The position numbers and the translations under genes are program-made. The notes under the pieces are model-generated. The model had not been told where the DNA came from. It saw only the letters and a program-made list of their open reading frames with translations, and ran no database searches. A stretch of DNA of 64,000 nt from Lachnospiraceae bacterium (GTDB lineage Bacteria > Bacillota > Clostridia > Lachnospirales > Lachnospiraceae): contig SVFM01000008.1 in NCBI GenBank assembly GCA_015056865.1, positions 35,100-99,099 on the forward strand, read 5' to 3'. This document shows positions 25,510 to 34,717 of this stretch, one piece after another. The stretch's first letter is position 1. The number at the start of each line of letters is the position of its first letter.

Positions 25510-26853
25510 ATGGTAAAATGTGGATTTTATGAAGCAGATATTACGCCCCCTTTGGGATGTAATATGAGTGGCTATTTCAAGAGAAGAATTTCGACCGGGG
25601 TGCTGGAAAAACTCTATGCAAAAGCATTTGCAGTAGAAGCAGATGGGATTTGCGACATTGTGATCTCCATTGATTCGGAATTGGTACCCAAATCCATACA
25701 TGATGTAGCAGTGGAAAGAATTGCCCAGGCTACAGGGATTCCTTCCGACAGGGTACTGATCAATGCAACCCATTCCCATACAGGTGGAGCATTGGGTGAT
25801 AAAGAAGACATGGTTTATACTCCGGATCCCATTTATAATAATGTTTTGGGTAGAATCGTGGGCGATTGCGGCATTCTGGCCTATCAGCGTCTGCAGCCGG
25901 CAGGGATTAAAGTGGCTAAGAAGGACGTGCACGGGATTTCTTTTATCCGCAATTATGTGATGAATAACGGCCAGGTGTTTATGAATCCCGGCTGGCAGAA
26001 TCCGGAGGTGAAGGAGCCTTTCGGAGAGTTGGATCCGGAGCTTGCAGTCATGTTTATCTGCGATGAGCAGGATCGTCCCATGGGAGCACTGGTAAATTAC
26101 GCGCTGCATCATGACTGTGTTTCCAACTGGGAACATTGCACCAAGTATTGCAGTGACTATTCCGGCATCATGTCCAAGGAATTGAAAAAGACCTACGGAC
26201 AGGATTTCGTCACAGTAATGGTCAATGGCTGTTGCGGTAACATCAATCACTTTGATATCAGCAGAACCTTTGATGACTTTTTTGCAGATCCGCCTTACAT
26301 CCGCATCGGGCGGCGTCTGGCAGATGAAGTGCGTAGTCTTTATGAGGAGGCAAAGCCTCTGGCAATTACTGCAGTGGATGGAAAGAAAGAGATTGTAGAG
26401 ATCGAGAGAAGGCAGGTTCCCGAGGAAGAAGTTCAGATTTACAAAGATTTGATGATAAAGTATCCCACTACAGAAGGTCTGCAGTACAGTTTCCTTGATC
26501 CCAACGGGGACGGCTGGAGGCGCAAGCGTGCGGAATGGATATTGGAATTCGTGGAGGAGCCGGAGAAGTTGCCCATGGTGGTGCAAGCTTTGAAGATCGG
26601 TGATTGTATGATATATGCAGTGAGCGGCGAGGTTTATTCGGAATTTGGTCTTTATATGAAGAAGAATTCGCCTTGCGCCTTTAATATGGTTGCAGAGCTG
26701 GCCAACGGTGGTGATCCCTGTTACGTACCTACACCGCAGGCGTTTGGAACAGATCTTTACGAAGCCCAGATTCCTTCTTCCAAACTGATCCCTCAGGGCG
26801 GATATATTATGGCAGACCATGCGTTAGAAATGGCAAGGGAACTGGTGAAATAA
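25510..26853 (+). CDS. Ceramidase-fold (PF04734-like) protein, paralogue 2 of 4
   Basis: 447 residues, aligning with paralogue 1 end to end without gaps. A DNA stretch of about 64 bases around 26020-26083 is identical to 24660-24723, and the last 60 bases are nearly identical, pointing to recent duplication or gene conversion. The putative ligands His88, His200, Glu374 and Tyr405 are kept; the loop reads NATHSHTGG instead of NATHTHTGG. It starts 15 bases after paralogue 1 with AGAAAGG as ribosome site. Confidence 0.75.
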   Translation: MVKCGFYEADITPPLGCNMSGYFKRRISTGVLEKLYAKAFAVEADGICDIVISIDSELVPKSIHDVAVERIAQATGIPSDRVLINATHSHTGGALGDKEDMVYTPDPIYNNVLGRIVGDCGILAYQRLQPAGIKVAKKDVHGISFIRNYVMNNGQVFMNPGWQNPEVKEPFGELDPELAVMFICDEQDRPMGALVNYALHHDCVSNWEHCTKYCSDYSGIMSKELKKTYGQDFVTVMVNGCCGNINHFDISRTFDDFFADPPYIRIGRRLADEVRSLYEEAKPLAITAVDGKKEIVEIERRQVPEEEVQIYKDLMIKYPTTEGLQYSFLDPNGDGWRRKRAEWILEFVEEPEKLPMVVQALKIGDCMIYAVSGEVYSEFGLYMKKNSPCAFNMVAELANGGDPCYVPTPQAFGTDLYEAQIPSSKLIPQGGYIMADHALEMARELVK

Positions 26854-26869
26854 AAAAGAGGAATACAGT

Positions 26870-28213
26870 ATGGTAAAATGTGGATTTTATGAAGCAGATA
26901 TTACTCCCCCTTTGGGATGTAATATGATTGGTTATTTCAAGAGAAGAATTTCAGACGGCGTGTTGGAAAAACTTTATGCAAAAGCATTTGCTGTGGATGT
27001 AGACGGAGTTTGTGGCATTGTGATTTCTATTGACGCTGAACAGGTGCCTCAGAGTGTGCATGATGTAGCTGTGGAAAGAATTACTGCGGCAACAGGAATT
27101 CCCTCCGACCGGATTTTGATCAATCCAACTCACACCCATACCGGAGGCCCTTTGGGTGATCACGGAAATGTGTATTATACGCCGGACCCCTATTACAATG
27201 ATATTTTGTGCAGGATCGTGGGAGACTGTGGCATTCTGGCTTATCAGCGTCTGCAACCTGCAGATGCCAAGGTGGCCAAGAAAGATGTGTACGGTATTTC
27301 CTTTATCCGCAATTATGTCATGAAAGACGGCAGAGTATTTACGAATCCTGGCTGGCAGAACTCGGAGATCAAGGAGCCCTTCGGGGAGTTGGATCCAGAG
27401 TTGGCGGTAATGTTTATTTGTGATGAGCAGGATCGTCCCATGGGTGCGCTGGTGAATTATGCGCTGCATCATGATTGTGTTTCCGACAGTAAGCACTGCA
27501 CCAAGTACTGTAGCGACTATTCAGGTATCATGTCCAAGGAGTTGAAAAAGACTTACGGACAGGATTTTGTTACAATAATGGTCAATGGATGTTGCGGTAA
27601 TATCAACCATTTTGATGTGAGCAAAAGTTTTGCAGACTTTTTTGCAGATCCCCCCTATATTCGCATCGGAAAACGGTTGGCGGATGAGGTGCGTAGCCTT
27701 TATGATGAGGCAAAGCCTCTGGCAATTTCCGTGGTGGATGGCAAAAAGGATATCATAGAAATAGAAAGAAGACAGGTTTCTCCGGAGGAAGTGCAGGAAT
27801 ATAAAGACTTAATTAAGAAATATCCTTCTATGGAGGGGCTGTATTACAGTGTTCATGATCCCCACGGAGAGGGCTGGAAACGTAAGCGTGCAGATAATGT
27901 ATTAAAGTTTGTGGAGAAGCCGGATAAGCTGCCTATGGCAGTGCAGGCGTTGCGAATCGGGGATTGTATGCTGTATGCGGTAAGCGGCCAGTTGTATTCC
28001 GAGTTCGGCCTTCATATGAAGAAGAATTCTCCTTCTGCCTTTAATATGGTTGCAATGATGGCCAACGGCGGTGACCCCAATTACATACCTACACTTCAGG
28101 CATTTGAAATGGACCTTTATGAGGTACAGGTTCCTACCTCCAGCCTGATTCCTCAAGCTGGATATATGATAGCAGATCATGCGTTGGAGTTGGCTAAGGA
28201 ACTGGTAAAATAA
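26870..28213 (+). CDS. Ceramidase-fold (PF04734-like) protein, paralogue 3 of 4, Glu374 to Gln
   Basis: 447 residues, colinear with paralogues 1 and 2. The putative zinc-ligand Glu374 is replaced by Gln (SGQLYSEFG), and the His88 loop begins NPTHTHTGG. His200 and Tyr405 remain. The change may weaken metal binding or alter substrate use. It starts 16 bases after paralogue 2 (ribosome site AAGAGGA) and is co-oriented with the array. Confidence 0.75.
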   Translation: MVKCGFYEADITPPLGCNMIGYFKRRISDGVLEKLYAKAFAVDVDGVCGIVISIDAEQVPQSVHDVAVERITAATGIPSDRILINPTHTHTGGPLGDHGNVYYTPDPYYNDILCRIVGDCGILAYQRLQPADAKVAKKDVYGISFIRNYVMKDGRVFTNPGWQNSEIKEPFGELDPELAVMFICDEQDRPMGALVNYALHHDCVSDSKHCTKYCSDYSGIMSKELKKTYGQDFVTIMVNGCCGNINHFDVSKSFADFFADPPYIRIGKRLADEVRSLYDEAKPLAISVVDGKKDIIEIERRQVSPEEVQEYKDLIKKYPSMEGLYYSVHDPHGEGWKRKRADNVLKFVEKPDKLPMAVQALRIGDCMLYAVSGQLYSEFGLHMKKNSPSAFNMVAMMANGGDPNYIPTLQAFEMDLYEVQVPTSSLIPQAGYMIADHALELAKELVK

Positions 28214-28229
28214 GAAAGGTAATAAAATC

Positions 28230-29576
28230 ATGGTAAAGTGTGGATTTTATGAAGCGGATATTACACCTCCTTTGGGTTGTAATATGCGTGGCTACAATCG
28301 CAAAAGAGTGGCGGACGGTGTGTTGGAGAAACTCTATGCCAGAGCCCTGGCAGTGGATGTGGATGGAGTTTGCGGCATTGTAATTTCTATCGATGCGATT
28401 GGAACACCACAAGCAATACATGATGTGGCAGTGGAAAGAATTGCTGCGGCCACAGGGATTTCCTCCGACCGGGTTTTGATCAACGCAACCCATACCCATA
28501 CGGGAGGTCCCTTGGGGGGAAATATTGAACCCAACTATATAGCGGATCCGATTTACAATGATCTTTTGAGCCGCATTGTAGGCGACTGTGGTATTCTGGC
28601 GTATCAGCGCCTGCAGCCCGCAGGAGCCAAGGTGGGCAGAACGGATGTGCATGGTATTTCCTTTATCCGCAATTATGTGATGAAGAATGGCCAGGTTTGG
28701 ATGAACCCCGGCTGGCAAAACCCGGATGTAGTCGAACCTTTCGGAGAGTTGGATCCGGAGCTGGCAGTGATGTTTATCTGCGACGAGCAGGATCATCCCA
28801 TGGGAGCTCTCGTGAATTTTGGCCTACATAACGATTGTATTTCAGATAGAAAGCCTTGCACCAAATATTGTAGTGACTATGTGGGCATTCTGGCAAAAGA
28901 ACTGAAAAAGACTTATGGACAGGACTTTGTCACGGTATTTGTCAATGGTTGCTGCGGTAATGTGAATCATTTTGATGTGAGCAGGACCTTCGATGACTTT
29001 TTTGCAGACCCGCCCTATATTCGTATTGGACAGCGACTGGCGGATGAGGTGCGCAACCTTTATGAGAAGGCAGAGCCCCTGGCAATCACCTGTGTAGACG
29101 GTAAGAAGGAATATCTGGAGGTCGAGAGAAGAAAAGTTTCCGAGGATGAAATTCAGGAGTATAAGGATCTGATCAAAAAGTATTCTACCACAGAAGGCGT
29201 GCAGTACAGTGTCCACGACCCCAATGGAGAAGGATATAAACGTATACGGGCAGAAAAAGTACTGCGGTTTGTGCAGTTGCCGGAGAAACTGCCGTTGGTG
29301 GTGCAAGCCCTTCGGATCGGTGACTGTATGTTATACGCCATGTGCAGTGAGATATATGCAGAGTTTGGAAGATATATTAAAGACCATTCACCACTTGCTT
29401 TCAATATGGTTGCGGAGATGGCAAATGGAGGAGACAGCGGCTATATCCCTACCCGCCAGGCTTTCGGAACAGATCTTTACGAAGCCCAGATTCCTACTTC
29501 CAAGCTGATTCCGGAAGCAGGATACTTCATGGCGGATCACGTTGTAAAATTAGCTGAAAAGCTAATCTATAAATAA
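28230..29576 (+). CDS. Ceramidase-fold (PF04734-like) protein, paralogue 4 of 4
   Basis: 448 residues and the most divergent copy. The His200 motif reads GLHNDC instead of ALHHDC, and the Glu374 motif reads CSEIYAEFG, keeping the Glu. Tyr405 is kept (GYIPTR). It is followed by 35 bases and the first Gfo/Idh/MocA oxidoreductase gene. Retention of four full-length frames argues that the copies have different substrates rather than being dosage copies (inference). Confidence 0.75.
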   Translation: MVKCGFYEADITPPLGCNMRGYNRKRVADGVLEKLYARALAVDVDGVCGIVISIDAIGTPQAIHDVAVERIAAATGISSDRVLINATHTHTGGPLGGNIEPNYIADPIYNDLLSRIVGDCGILAYQRLQPAGAKVGRTDVHGISFIRNYVMKNGQVWMNPGWQNPDVVEPFGELDPELAVMFICDEQDHPMGALVNFGLHNDCISDRKPCTKYCSDYVGILAKELKKTYGQDFVTVFVNGCCGNVNHFDVSRTFDDFFADPPYIRIGQRLADEVRNLYEKAEPLAITCVDGKKEYLEVERRKVSEDEIQEYKDLIKKYSTTEGVQYSVHDPNGEGYKRIRAEKVLRFVQLPEKLPLVVQALRIGDCMLYAMCSEIYAEFGRYIKDHSPLAFNMVAEMANGGDSGYIPTRQAFGTDLYEAQIPTSKLIPEAGYFMADHVVKLAEKLIYK

Positions 29577-29611
29577 ACAAACAAAAACAATTTACTAGGA
29601 GGAACAACAAC

Positions 29612-30652
29612 ATGAGTAAAAAATTACGTATGGGTGTCATTGGTGCAGGTAGCTTTTCTATCTATCATTTGGATGGCATCAACCAGGCAAAGAATGCAGA
29701 ATTAGTAGCTATCTGCGACAAGTATCGTGAGAAGGCTGAGGAAAAAGCTGAGAGATTCGGCGCTCCTACAGTTTACACTGACTATCATGAGTTATTGGCA
29801 AGAGAAGACATTGACGCAGTAACCCTGCCTCTGCCTGATCAGGTACATGCAGAAATCGCTATTGCAGCTATGCGCGCCGGCAAGCATGTTTTGTGCGAAA
29901 AGCCCATGACTCTTGATCTTAACGAATGTAAAGAAATGATTAAGGTTGCAAGGGAAACAGGTAAAGAACTGATGGTAGGTCAGATTGGCCGTTACACACC
30001 TGCTTTTGTCAAAGCAAAGCAGCTGTTAGATGCCGGCGTTATCGGCGAGCTCTTTATGGTGGAATCCGAATATGCGCATGATTACACAGGCAAATTCGGT
30101 ACAGATGGATGGAGAAAACAGCCGGAGCGCGAAGCCATCATCGGTGGTGGATGCCATGCTGTTGACTTGATCAGAATGATGGCAGGAAATCCTGAAGAAG
30201 TGTTTGCTTATGCAAATAATTTCTGTCAGAAAGATTGGCCGATTCACGATTGCAGCCTGGCCATTATGAAGTTCCCTTCCGGCGTTATCGGTAAGGTTAT
30301 GAATTCTCATGGCTGTAAGCGTGCATACACCATGCGTTCCGCACTGTACGGAACCAAAGGCACGATTATCTTTGATAATACCTCACCCCATATTTCACTA
30401 TACTTAGAGAGATTTACAGAAAATGACACAGTGAAAGACATGCATCAGCAATCTGCTGAGATCAGAATTCCCATTGCATTAGCAAATCATAATGCAACGG
30501 CTGAGGTTCAGGATTTTGTTAACTGTATCTTAGAAGGCAAGCATGTTCCCACAGATGGTGTCCAAGGTGCTTCCACAGCTTCTGTTTGTCTGGCTATCGT
30601 TGAATCCTTCAAGACAGGCAACAAGGTAACTGTAGATTACAATTTTGATTAA
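29612..30652 (+). CDS. Gfo/Idh/MocA family oxidoreductase 1
   Basis: 346 residues. An N-terminal Rossmann fold with GVIGAGSFSIYH, the family EKP motif (CEKPMTLD) and a C-terminal alpha/beta domain with GGGCHAVDLIRMM. Such enzymes oxidise or reduce a hydroxyl or keto group of sugars or cyclitols using NAD(P). Excellent ribosome site (AGGAGGA). Together with the second oxidoreductase and the two epimerase-like proteins it fits a route in which a sugar is oxidised to a keto sugar before cleavage or epimerisation (inference). Confidence 0.92.
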   Translation: MSKKLRMGVIGAGSFSIYHLDGINQAKNAELVAICDKYREKAEEKAERFGAPTVYTDYHELLAREDIDAVTLPLPDQVHAEIAIAAMRAGKHVLCEKPMTLDLNECKEMIKVARETGKELMVGQIGRYTPAFVKAKQLLDAGVIGELFMVESEYAHDYTGKFGTDGWRKQPEREAIIGGGCHAVDLIRMMAGNPEEVFAYANNFCQKDWPIHDCSLAIMKFPSGVIGKVMNSHGCKRAYTMRSALYGTKGTIIFDNTSPHISLYLERFTENDTVKDMHQQSAEIRIPIALANHNATAEVQDFVNCILEGKHVPTDGVQGASTASVCLAIVESFKTGNKVTVDYNFD

Positions 30653-30674
30653 TAGATGAAAGGATTTGAGAATT

Positions 30675-31682
30675 ATGTTAAAATGTGCAGTAATCGGATT
30701 AGGTGGTCTGGGCAAATTGCATCTGAATAATTTATTGTCTCTGAAGGATGATATTCAGTTAGTAGCTTTGTGTGATGTAGAGAAGAACAAGCTGAAAGAG
30801 ACTGCCAATACCAATTTGGGCAAGCAGGAAACTAATGCAAATTTAGACAGTATTAATTTCTATACAGACGCAGAAGAGATGTTTCAGAAGGAAGAGATTG
30901 ATCTGGCAGTGATCGCCCTTCCTACTTATCTGCATTCCAAATATGCGATCATGGCACTGGAGGCTGGCGCTCATGTATTCTCAGAGAAGCCCATGGCTCG
31001 TACTTCTGAGCAGGCTCTGCAGATGATTGAGACTGCAAACCGTTGCGGAAAGAAGCTGATGATCGGTCAGTGTCTGCGTTTCAACGATGGTTGCAGAATG
31101 TTGAAGAAATATGTAGAAAACGGCGAGTTGGGTAAATTTGTCCGTGCGCATTTCCATCGTTTCAGCCTGGTGCCTGTTTGGGGCTGGGATCATTGGTACG
31201 AAGATTTTGAGAAGAGTGGATGTGCAGCTTTGGATCTGCATGTACATGATGTTGATCTGATTAACTGGGTATTTGGTCTGCCGGAGTATGTATCCTCTAT
31301 TGCGACTCACAGACGTACCAAATTTGAATCTATTTCTACCCGCTATTTCTATAAGGATGGAACCCATATTACAGCTGATTGTGACTGGAGCTTTGGTGAT
31401 AGTTTTGGCTTCCGGAGAGGCTATTTTGCAGTCTTTGAGAACGCTACTTTGGAAATGAAGGAAAATGGTGAAGTGAAGATTCATCCCATCGACGGACCTA
31501 CTATTGATGTGCCTCTTTCCGGAGCAAATCCTTATCTGGAGGAGATGAAAGAGCTGATTAGCGCCATCAAGGAAGACAGGCCTGTTAGAGTTCTGATTCC
31601 GGGTAGCACCAAGCAGACTCTGGATCTGGCTCTGGCTGAGATCAAATCTGCAGAGACAGGTGCTATTGTGCATCTTTCATAA
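30675..31682 (+). CDS. Gfo/Idh/MocA family oxidoreductase 2
   Basis: 335 residues. Rossmann motif VIGLGGLGKLH, SEKPMARTS and a C-terminal domain with DLHVHDVDLINWVFG. It is only distantly similar to the preceding oxidoreductase, so they are likely to act on different substrates or positions. I use the ATG at 30675 (GAAAGG upstream) over a TTG nine bases earlier. It lies 22 bases after oxidoreductase 1 and 18 bases before the epimerase-like gene. Confidence 0.92.
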   Translation: MLKCAVIGLGGLGKLHLNNLLSLKDDIQLVALCDVEKNKLKETANTNLGKQETNANLDSINFYTDAEEMFQKEEIDLAVIALPTYLHSKYAIMALEAGAHVFSEKPMARTSEQALQMIETANRCGKKLMIGQCLRFNDGCRMLKKYVENGELGKFVRAHFHRFSLVPVWGWDHWYEDFEKSGCAALDLHVHDVDLINWVFGLPEYVSSIATHRRTKFESISTRYFYKDGTHITADCDWSFGDSFGFRRGYFAVFENATLEMKENGEVKIHPIDGPTIDVPLSGANPYLEEMKELISAIKEDRPVRVLIPGSTKQTLDLALAEIKSAETGAIVHLS

Positions 31683-31700
31683 GAAACAGGAGGTATCAAT

Positions 31701-32537
31701 ATGTATCAGTTTCCTATAGGAGCAATGCTGGATTCCTTTCGTTTGGATACCAAAAGCGCAGTTGTAAAGGCTGCAGAGATTGGTGCAAAGGGTTTGCAGA
31801 TGTACTCTACCAGTGGAGAGAATTCCCCGGAAAATCTGGTGGGTGCAAAGAGAAAAGAGTTATTAGATCTTGTGAAATCTCATGGAATGGTATTTTCGGC
31901 CATTTGCGGTGATCTGGGAGAGGGTTTCTGGAGACCGGAGAAAAACACAGAACTCATTGAGAAATCCAAAAGAATCATGGATTTAGCTAAAGAATTGGAG
32001 TCTGACGTGGTTACCACACATATCGGTGTAATCCCGGAAGATCCGAATCACGAGCGTTATAAGATTATGCAGGAGGCCTGCTCCCAGCTGGCCCGTTATG
32101 CGGACAGTATTGGATCTCATTTTGCCATTGAGACAGGTCCTGAGACCTCATTGGTTTTGAAGAACTTCCTGGATTCTCTGGGTTCCACAGGTGTGGCAGT
32201 TAACTTGGATCCTGCCAACCTGATCATGATCACAGGAGACGATCCGGTGCAGGCAGTATACAACCTGAAGGATTATATTGTGCACACCCATGCGAAGGAC
32301 GGTACCAGATATGGATATACCAATCCGGAGCAGATTTATGGGATTATTTCTCGTGACGGCCTTGTGAAAAACTACAAGGAAATGCCTTTGGGTCAGGGAC
32401 AGGTTCCTTACAAGGAGTATTTGGCAGCACTGGATGATATTGGTTATCGCGGATTTTTGACCATTGAGAGAGAAGTGGGTGAGGATCCTGCTGCGGATAT
32501 CAAGACAGCTGTAACATTCTTAAAAAGTATTATGTAG
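31701..32537 (+). CDS. Sugar phosphate isomerase/epimerase-like TIM barrel 1
   Basis: 278 residues of the xylose isomerase-like/AP-endonuclease 2 superfamily. Metal-binding positions appear as AIETGPE (Glu), NLDPANL (Asp), THAKDG (His) and TIEREVG (Glu near the C terminus). Members epimerise keto sugars, dehydrate inosose, or act on 3-keto-glycosides. AGGAGG ribosome site. The pairing with two Gfo/Idh/MocA genes is typical of such oxidation-based sugar pathways. Confidence 0.88.
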   Translation: MYQFPIGAMLDSFRLDTKSAVVKAAEIGAKGLQMYSTSGENSPENLVGAKRKELLDLVKSHGMVFSAICGDLGEGFWRPEKNTELIEKSKRIMDLAKELESDVVTTHIGVIPEDPNHERYKIMQEACSQLARYADSIGSHFAIETGPETSLVLKNFLDSLGSTGVAVNLDPANLIMITGDDPVQAVYNLKDYIVHTHAKDGTRYGYTNPEQIYGIISRDGLVKNYKEMPLGQGQVPYKEYLAALDDIGYRGFLTIEREVGEDPAADIKTAVTFLKSIM

Positions 32538-32548
32538 CTAAATTTTAA

Positions 32549-32614
32549 ACTCAAAAGGATCTTCGACACCCCGGCCTTTTGAGTCCAATAAGGCGGCTCG
32601 CTCAGCGTGCCGCC
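32549..32614 (+). other. Two intra-operon hairpins
   Basis: ACTCAAAAGG (32549-32558) pairs with CCTTTTGAGT (32575-32584), and GGCGGC (32592-32597) with GCCGCC (32609-32614). They lie in the 111-base gap before nagA. Neither has a clear T tract, so they may be RNA-stability or processing elements between the two halves of the locus. Confidence 0.55.
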
Positions 32615-32648
32615 GTTTGGCTATACAGAAATAAGAGGAGGCGCTGCG

Positions 32649-33785
32649 ATGATTTTAACAGGCGGCTTGGTAATGGATCATGATTTCCGTCTAAAGAAGA
32701 TGGATCTGGAGATTGATCAAGATAAAATTGTAAGGTTGGGAGAGGATCTGCAGGGAGAGGACCGGTTGGATGTTTCCGATTGTTATATTCTTCCAGGTTT
32801 TATAGACACCCATATTCATGGGGCCTATGGCACCAGGATCAGTGATGCCAAACCCGATCTGGAGGCGATGTGTCGGTTTGAAGCGACTCAAGGGGTTACG
32901 GGACTGGCTGTCACTACAGCAGCTTCCGCCTTTGATGATCTGTTGCGTCAGCTTGAGGTGGCTGCCGCGTCAGCAGAAATAACAGTTCCCAAGGGAGCTA
33001 AGGTTTTGGGTATTCATGCAGAGGGTCCTTTTATCAGCAGTAAAAAGAAAGGGGCAATGAATCCTGAAAATATCATAGGACCAGACACAGATAAGTTTGA
33101 TCGTATGCTGGAAAAAAGCAAAGGATATATAAAAATCATGACCGTTGCACCGGAGGCAGAAGGAGCAACGGATCTGATACGTTATGCCGTAGGCAGGGGT
33201 GTTACCGTTTCCCTGGGTCATACGATGGCAACTTTTGATGAGACCCAGGCTGCAATTGAGGCTGGTGCTTCTCAACTAACCCACACTTTTAATGCGATGG
33301 TGGGATTGAATCACAGAGAACCGGGAGTGCTGGGTGCAGGTCTGACAAACCCGGATGTGGTCTGCGAAATGATCTGTGATTATGTACACTTGCATCCCGC
33401 GGTTGTAAAGATGGTATACCTGCTCAAGGGAGCAGATAATATCAATATGATCAGTGACTCAGGACATGCGGCGGGTATGAATGTAGAGCAGTTTACAGTG
33501 GATGGATTGACCCGATATGTGAAGGACGGGGTGGTTCGTCTTGCGGATGGAACCATCGCAGGCAGTGCCAAGACTATGTTGGACGGTGTGCATAACCTTC
33601 TTGCAAGTGGTCTGCCGTTGGAGGATATTTCTAAAATGGCTTCCCTAAATCCGGCCAAAAGTCTGAAACTGGATCAGGTTACCGGCAGCATTCAGGTTGG
33701 AAAACTGGCAGATCTGGTGGTACTTGACAGAAATTATAAGCCCATATTTACATTTGTGAATGGAACATGCGTATATGAAAAGTAG
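32649..33785 (+). CDS. nagA: N-acetylglucosamine-6-phosphate deacetylase
   Basis: 378 residues, full length. Metal-dependent amidohydrolase with DTHIHGAYG, the catalytic-site Glu in HAEGPFIS, His in LGHTMATF and LTHTFNAM, and Asp in ISDSGHAAG. It removes acetate from GlcNAc-6-phosphate in the cytosol. AGAGGAGG precedes the ATG at 32649. No nagB follows; instead a ROK kinase gene starts eight bases later, so the locus may feed an N-acetyl sugar into central metabolism or use NagA on a related amide. Confidence 0.93.
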   Translation: MILTGGLVMDHDFRLKKMDLEIDQDKIVRLGEDLQGEDRLDVSDCYILPGFIDTHIHGAYGTRISDAKPDLEAMCRFEATQGVTGLAVTTAASAFDDLLRQLEVAAASAEITVPKGAKVLGIHAEGPFISSKKKGAMNPENIIGPDTDKFDRMLEKSKGYIKIMTVAPEAEGATDLIRYAVGRGVTVSLGHTMATFDETQAAIEAGASQLTHTFNAMVGLNHREPGVLGAGLTNPDVVCEMICDYVHLHPAVVKMVYLLKGADNINMISDSGHAAGMNVEQFTVDGLTRYVKDGVVRLADGTIAGSAKTMLDGVHNLLASGLPLEDISKMASLNPAKSLKLDQVTGSIQVGKLADLVVLDRNYKPIFTFVNGTCVYEK

Positions 33786-33793
33786 GTGATAAA

Positions 33794-34693
33794 ATGATTT
33801 TAGGTGTTGATATAGGCGGAACAAACATTAAATTTGGTATTATTGATGAAAATTACAACATTGTGGCCAGAAGATCCATACCTACGGCTACCCAGCATGG
33901 TGCACAGGCTATTGTAGAAGATATTATCAAGATGGCTTTGGAATTGCAAAAGGAATATCCTCTGACTGCCATTGGTATCGGAACTCCGGGCACAGTGGAT
34001 TATGCAAATGGTATATGCGTGCGCTGTGCAAATATTCCTTATCAGAACACTCCCATGACGGGTCCCGTACAGGAGGCTACGGGTCTGCCGGTAAAGCTTG
34101 CAAACGATGCCAGCTGTGCCATCTGTGGAGAATTATATGCAGGCAACGGAAGAGAGTATCAGAATCTGGTTATGATCACATTGGGTACCGGTGTGGGCGG
34201 TGGTATCATCATTGATGGAAAGCCCTATTTCGGAACCCGCGGAGGTGCAGGGGAATTCGGCCACATGGTGATAGATGCCAGTGGACGCCCCTGTCGTTGT
34301 GGACAAAAGGGTTGTTTGGAGCAGTACGCTTCCGTTACAGCACTGATTCGCGAGACCCAGTTGGCTGCAGAGCAGAATCCGGACAGTGTATTGGCACAGT
34401 TTTGTAAAGAAGAGGTTAACGGGCAGAGTGTTTTTGATGCAGTGAAAGCGGGATGCCCTGTGGCTAAGCAGGTGTTGGATTCTTATTTGAATTATCTGGC
34501 AGTGGGAGTAACCAGCCTCACAAGAATCTTCCAGCCGGATGTGGTTGTTTTGGGAGGTGCAGTCACCAATCAGGAGGATGCTTTGGTGCAGCCTTTGAGA
34601 GAAAAAATAAAACTTCCCGTAAAAGTAGTTATTTCACAGCTGAAAAATGATGCCGGCATTATCGGAGCAGCGGCTATGGCAGTGGAACAATAA
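33794..34693 (+). CDS. ROK family sugar kinase
   Basis: 299 residues. ATP-binding start GVDIGGTNIKFG, catalytic Asp in LANDASCA, and the ROK zinc motif CRCGQKGCLEQYAS. Closest in look to glucokinase/N-acetylmannosamine kinase; substrate not certain. Linked to nagA by eight bases, so an amino sugar or its product is a reasonable guess. Confidence 0.92.
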   Translation: MILGVDIGGTNIKFGIIDENYNIVARRSIPTATQHGAQAIVEDIIKMALELQKEYPLTAIGIGTPGTVDYANGICVRCANIPYQNTPMTGPVQEATGLPVKLANDASCAICGELYAGNGREYQNLVMITLGTGVGGGIIIDGKPYFGTRGGAGEFGHMVIDASGRPCRCGQKGCLEQYASVTALIRETQLAAEQNPDSVLAQFCKEEVNGQSVFDAVKAGCPVAKQVLDSYLNYLAVGVTSLTRIFQPDVVVLGGAVTNQEDALVQPLREKIKLPVKVVISQLKNDAGIIGAAAMAVEQ

Positions 34694-34717
34694 TAAAAAT
34701 CTGAAGGAGGGTTTATC

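Noticed and set aside
24385..28796. Very long antisense reading frames (up to about 450 codons) opposite the ceramidase-fold genes
   Set aside because: They recur at the same offset opposite each paralogue, lack ribosome sites and have odd His/Cys/Ile-rich composition; they are shadows of the sense codons.
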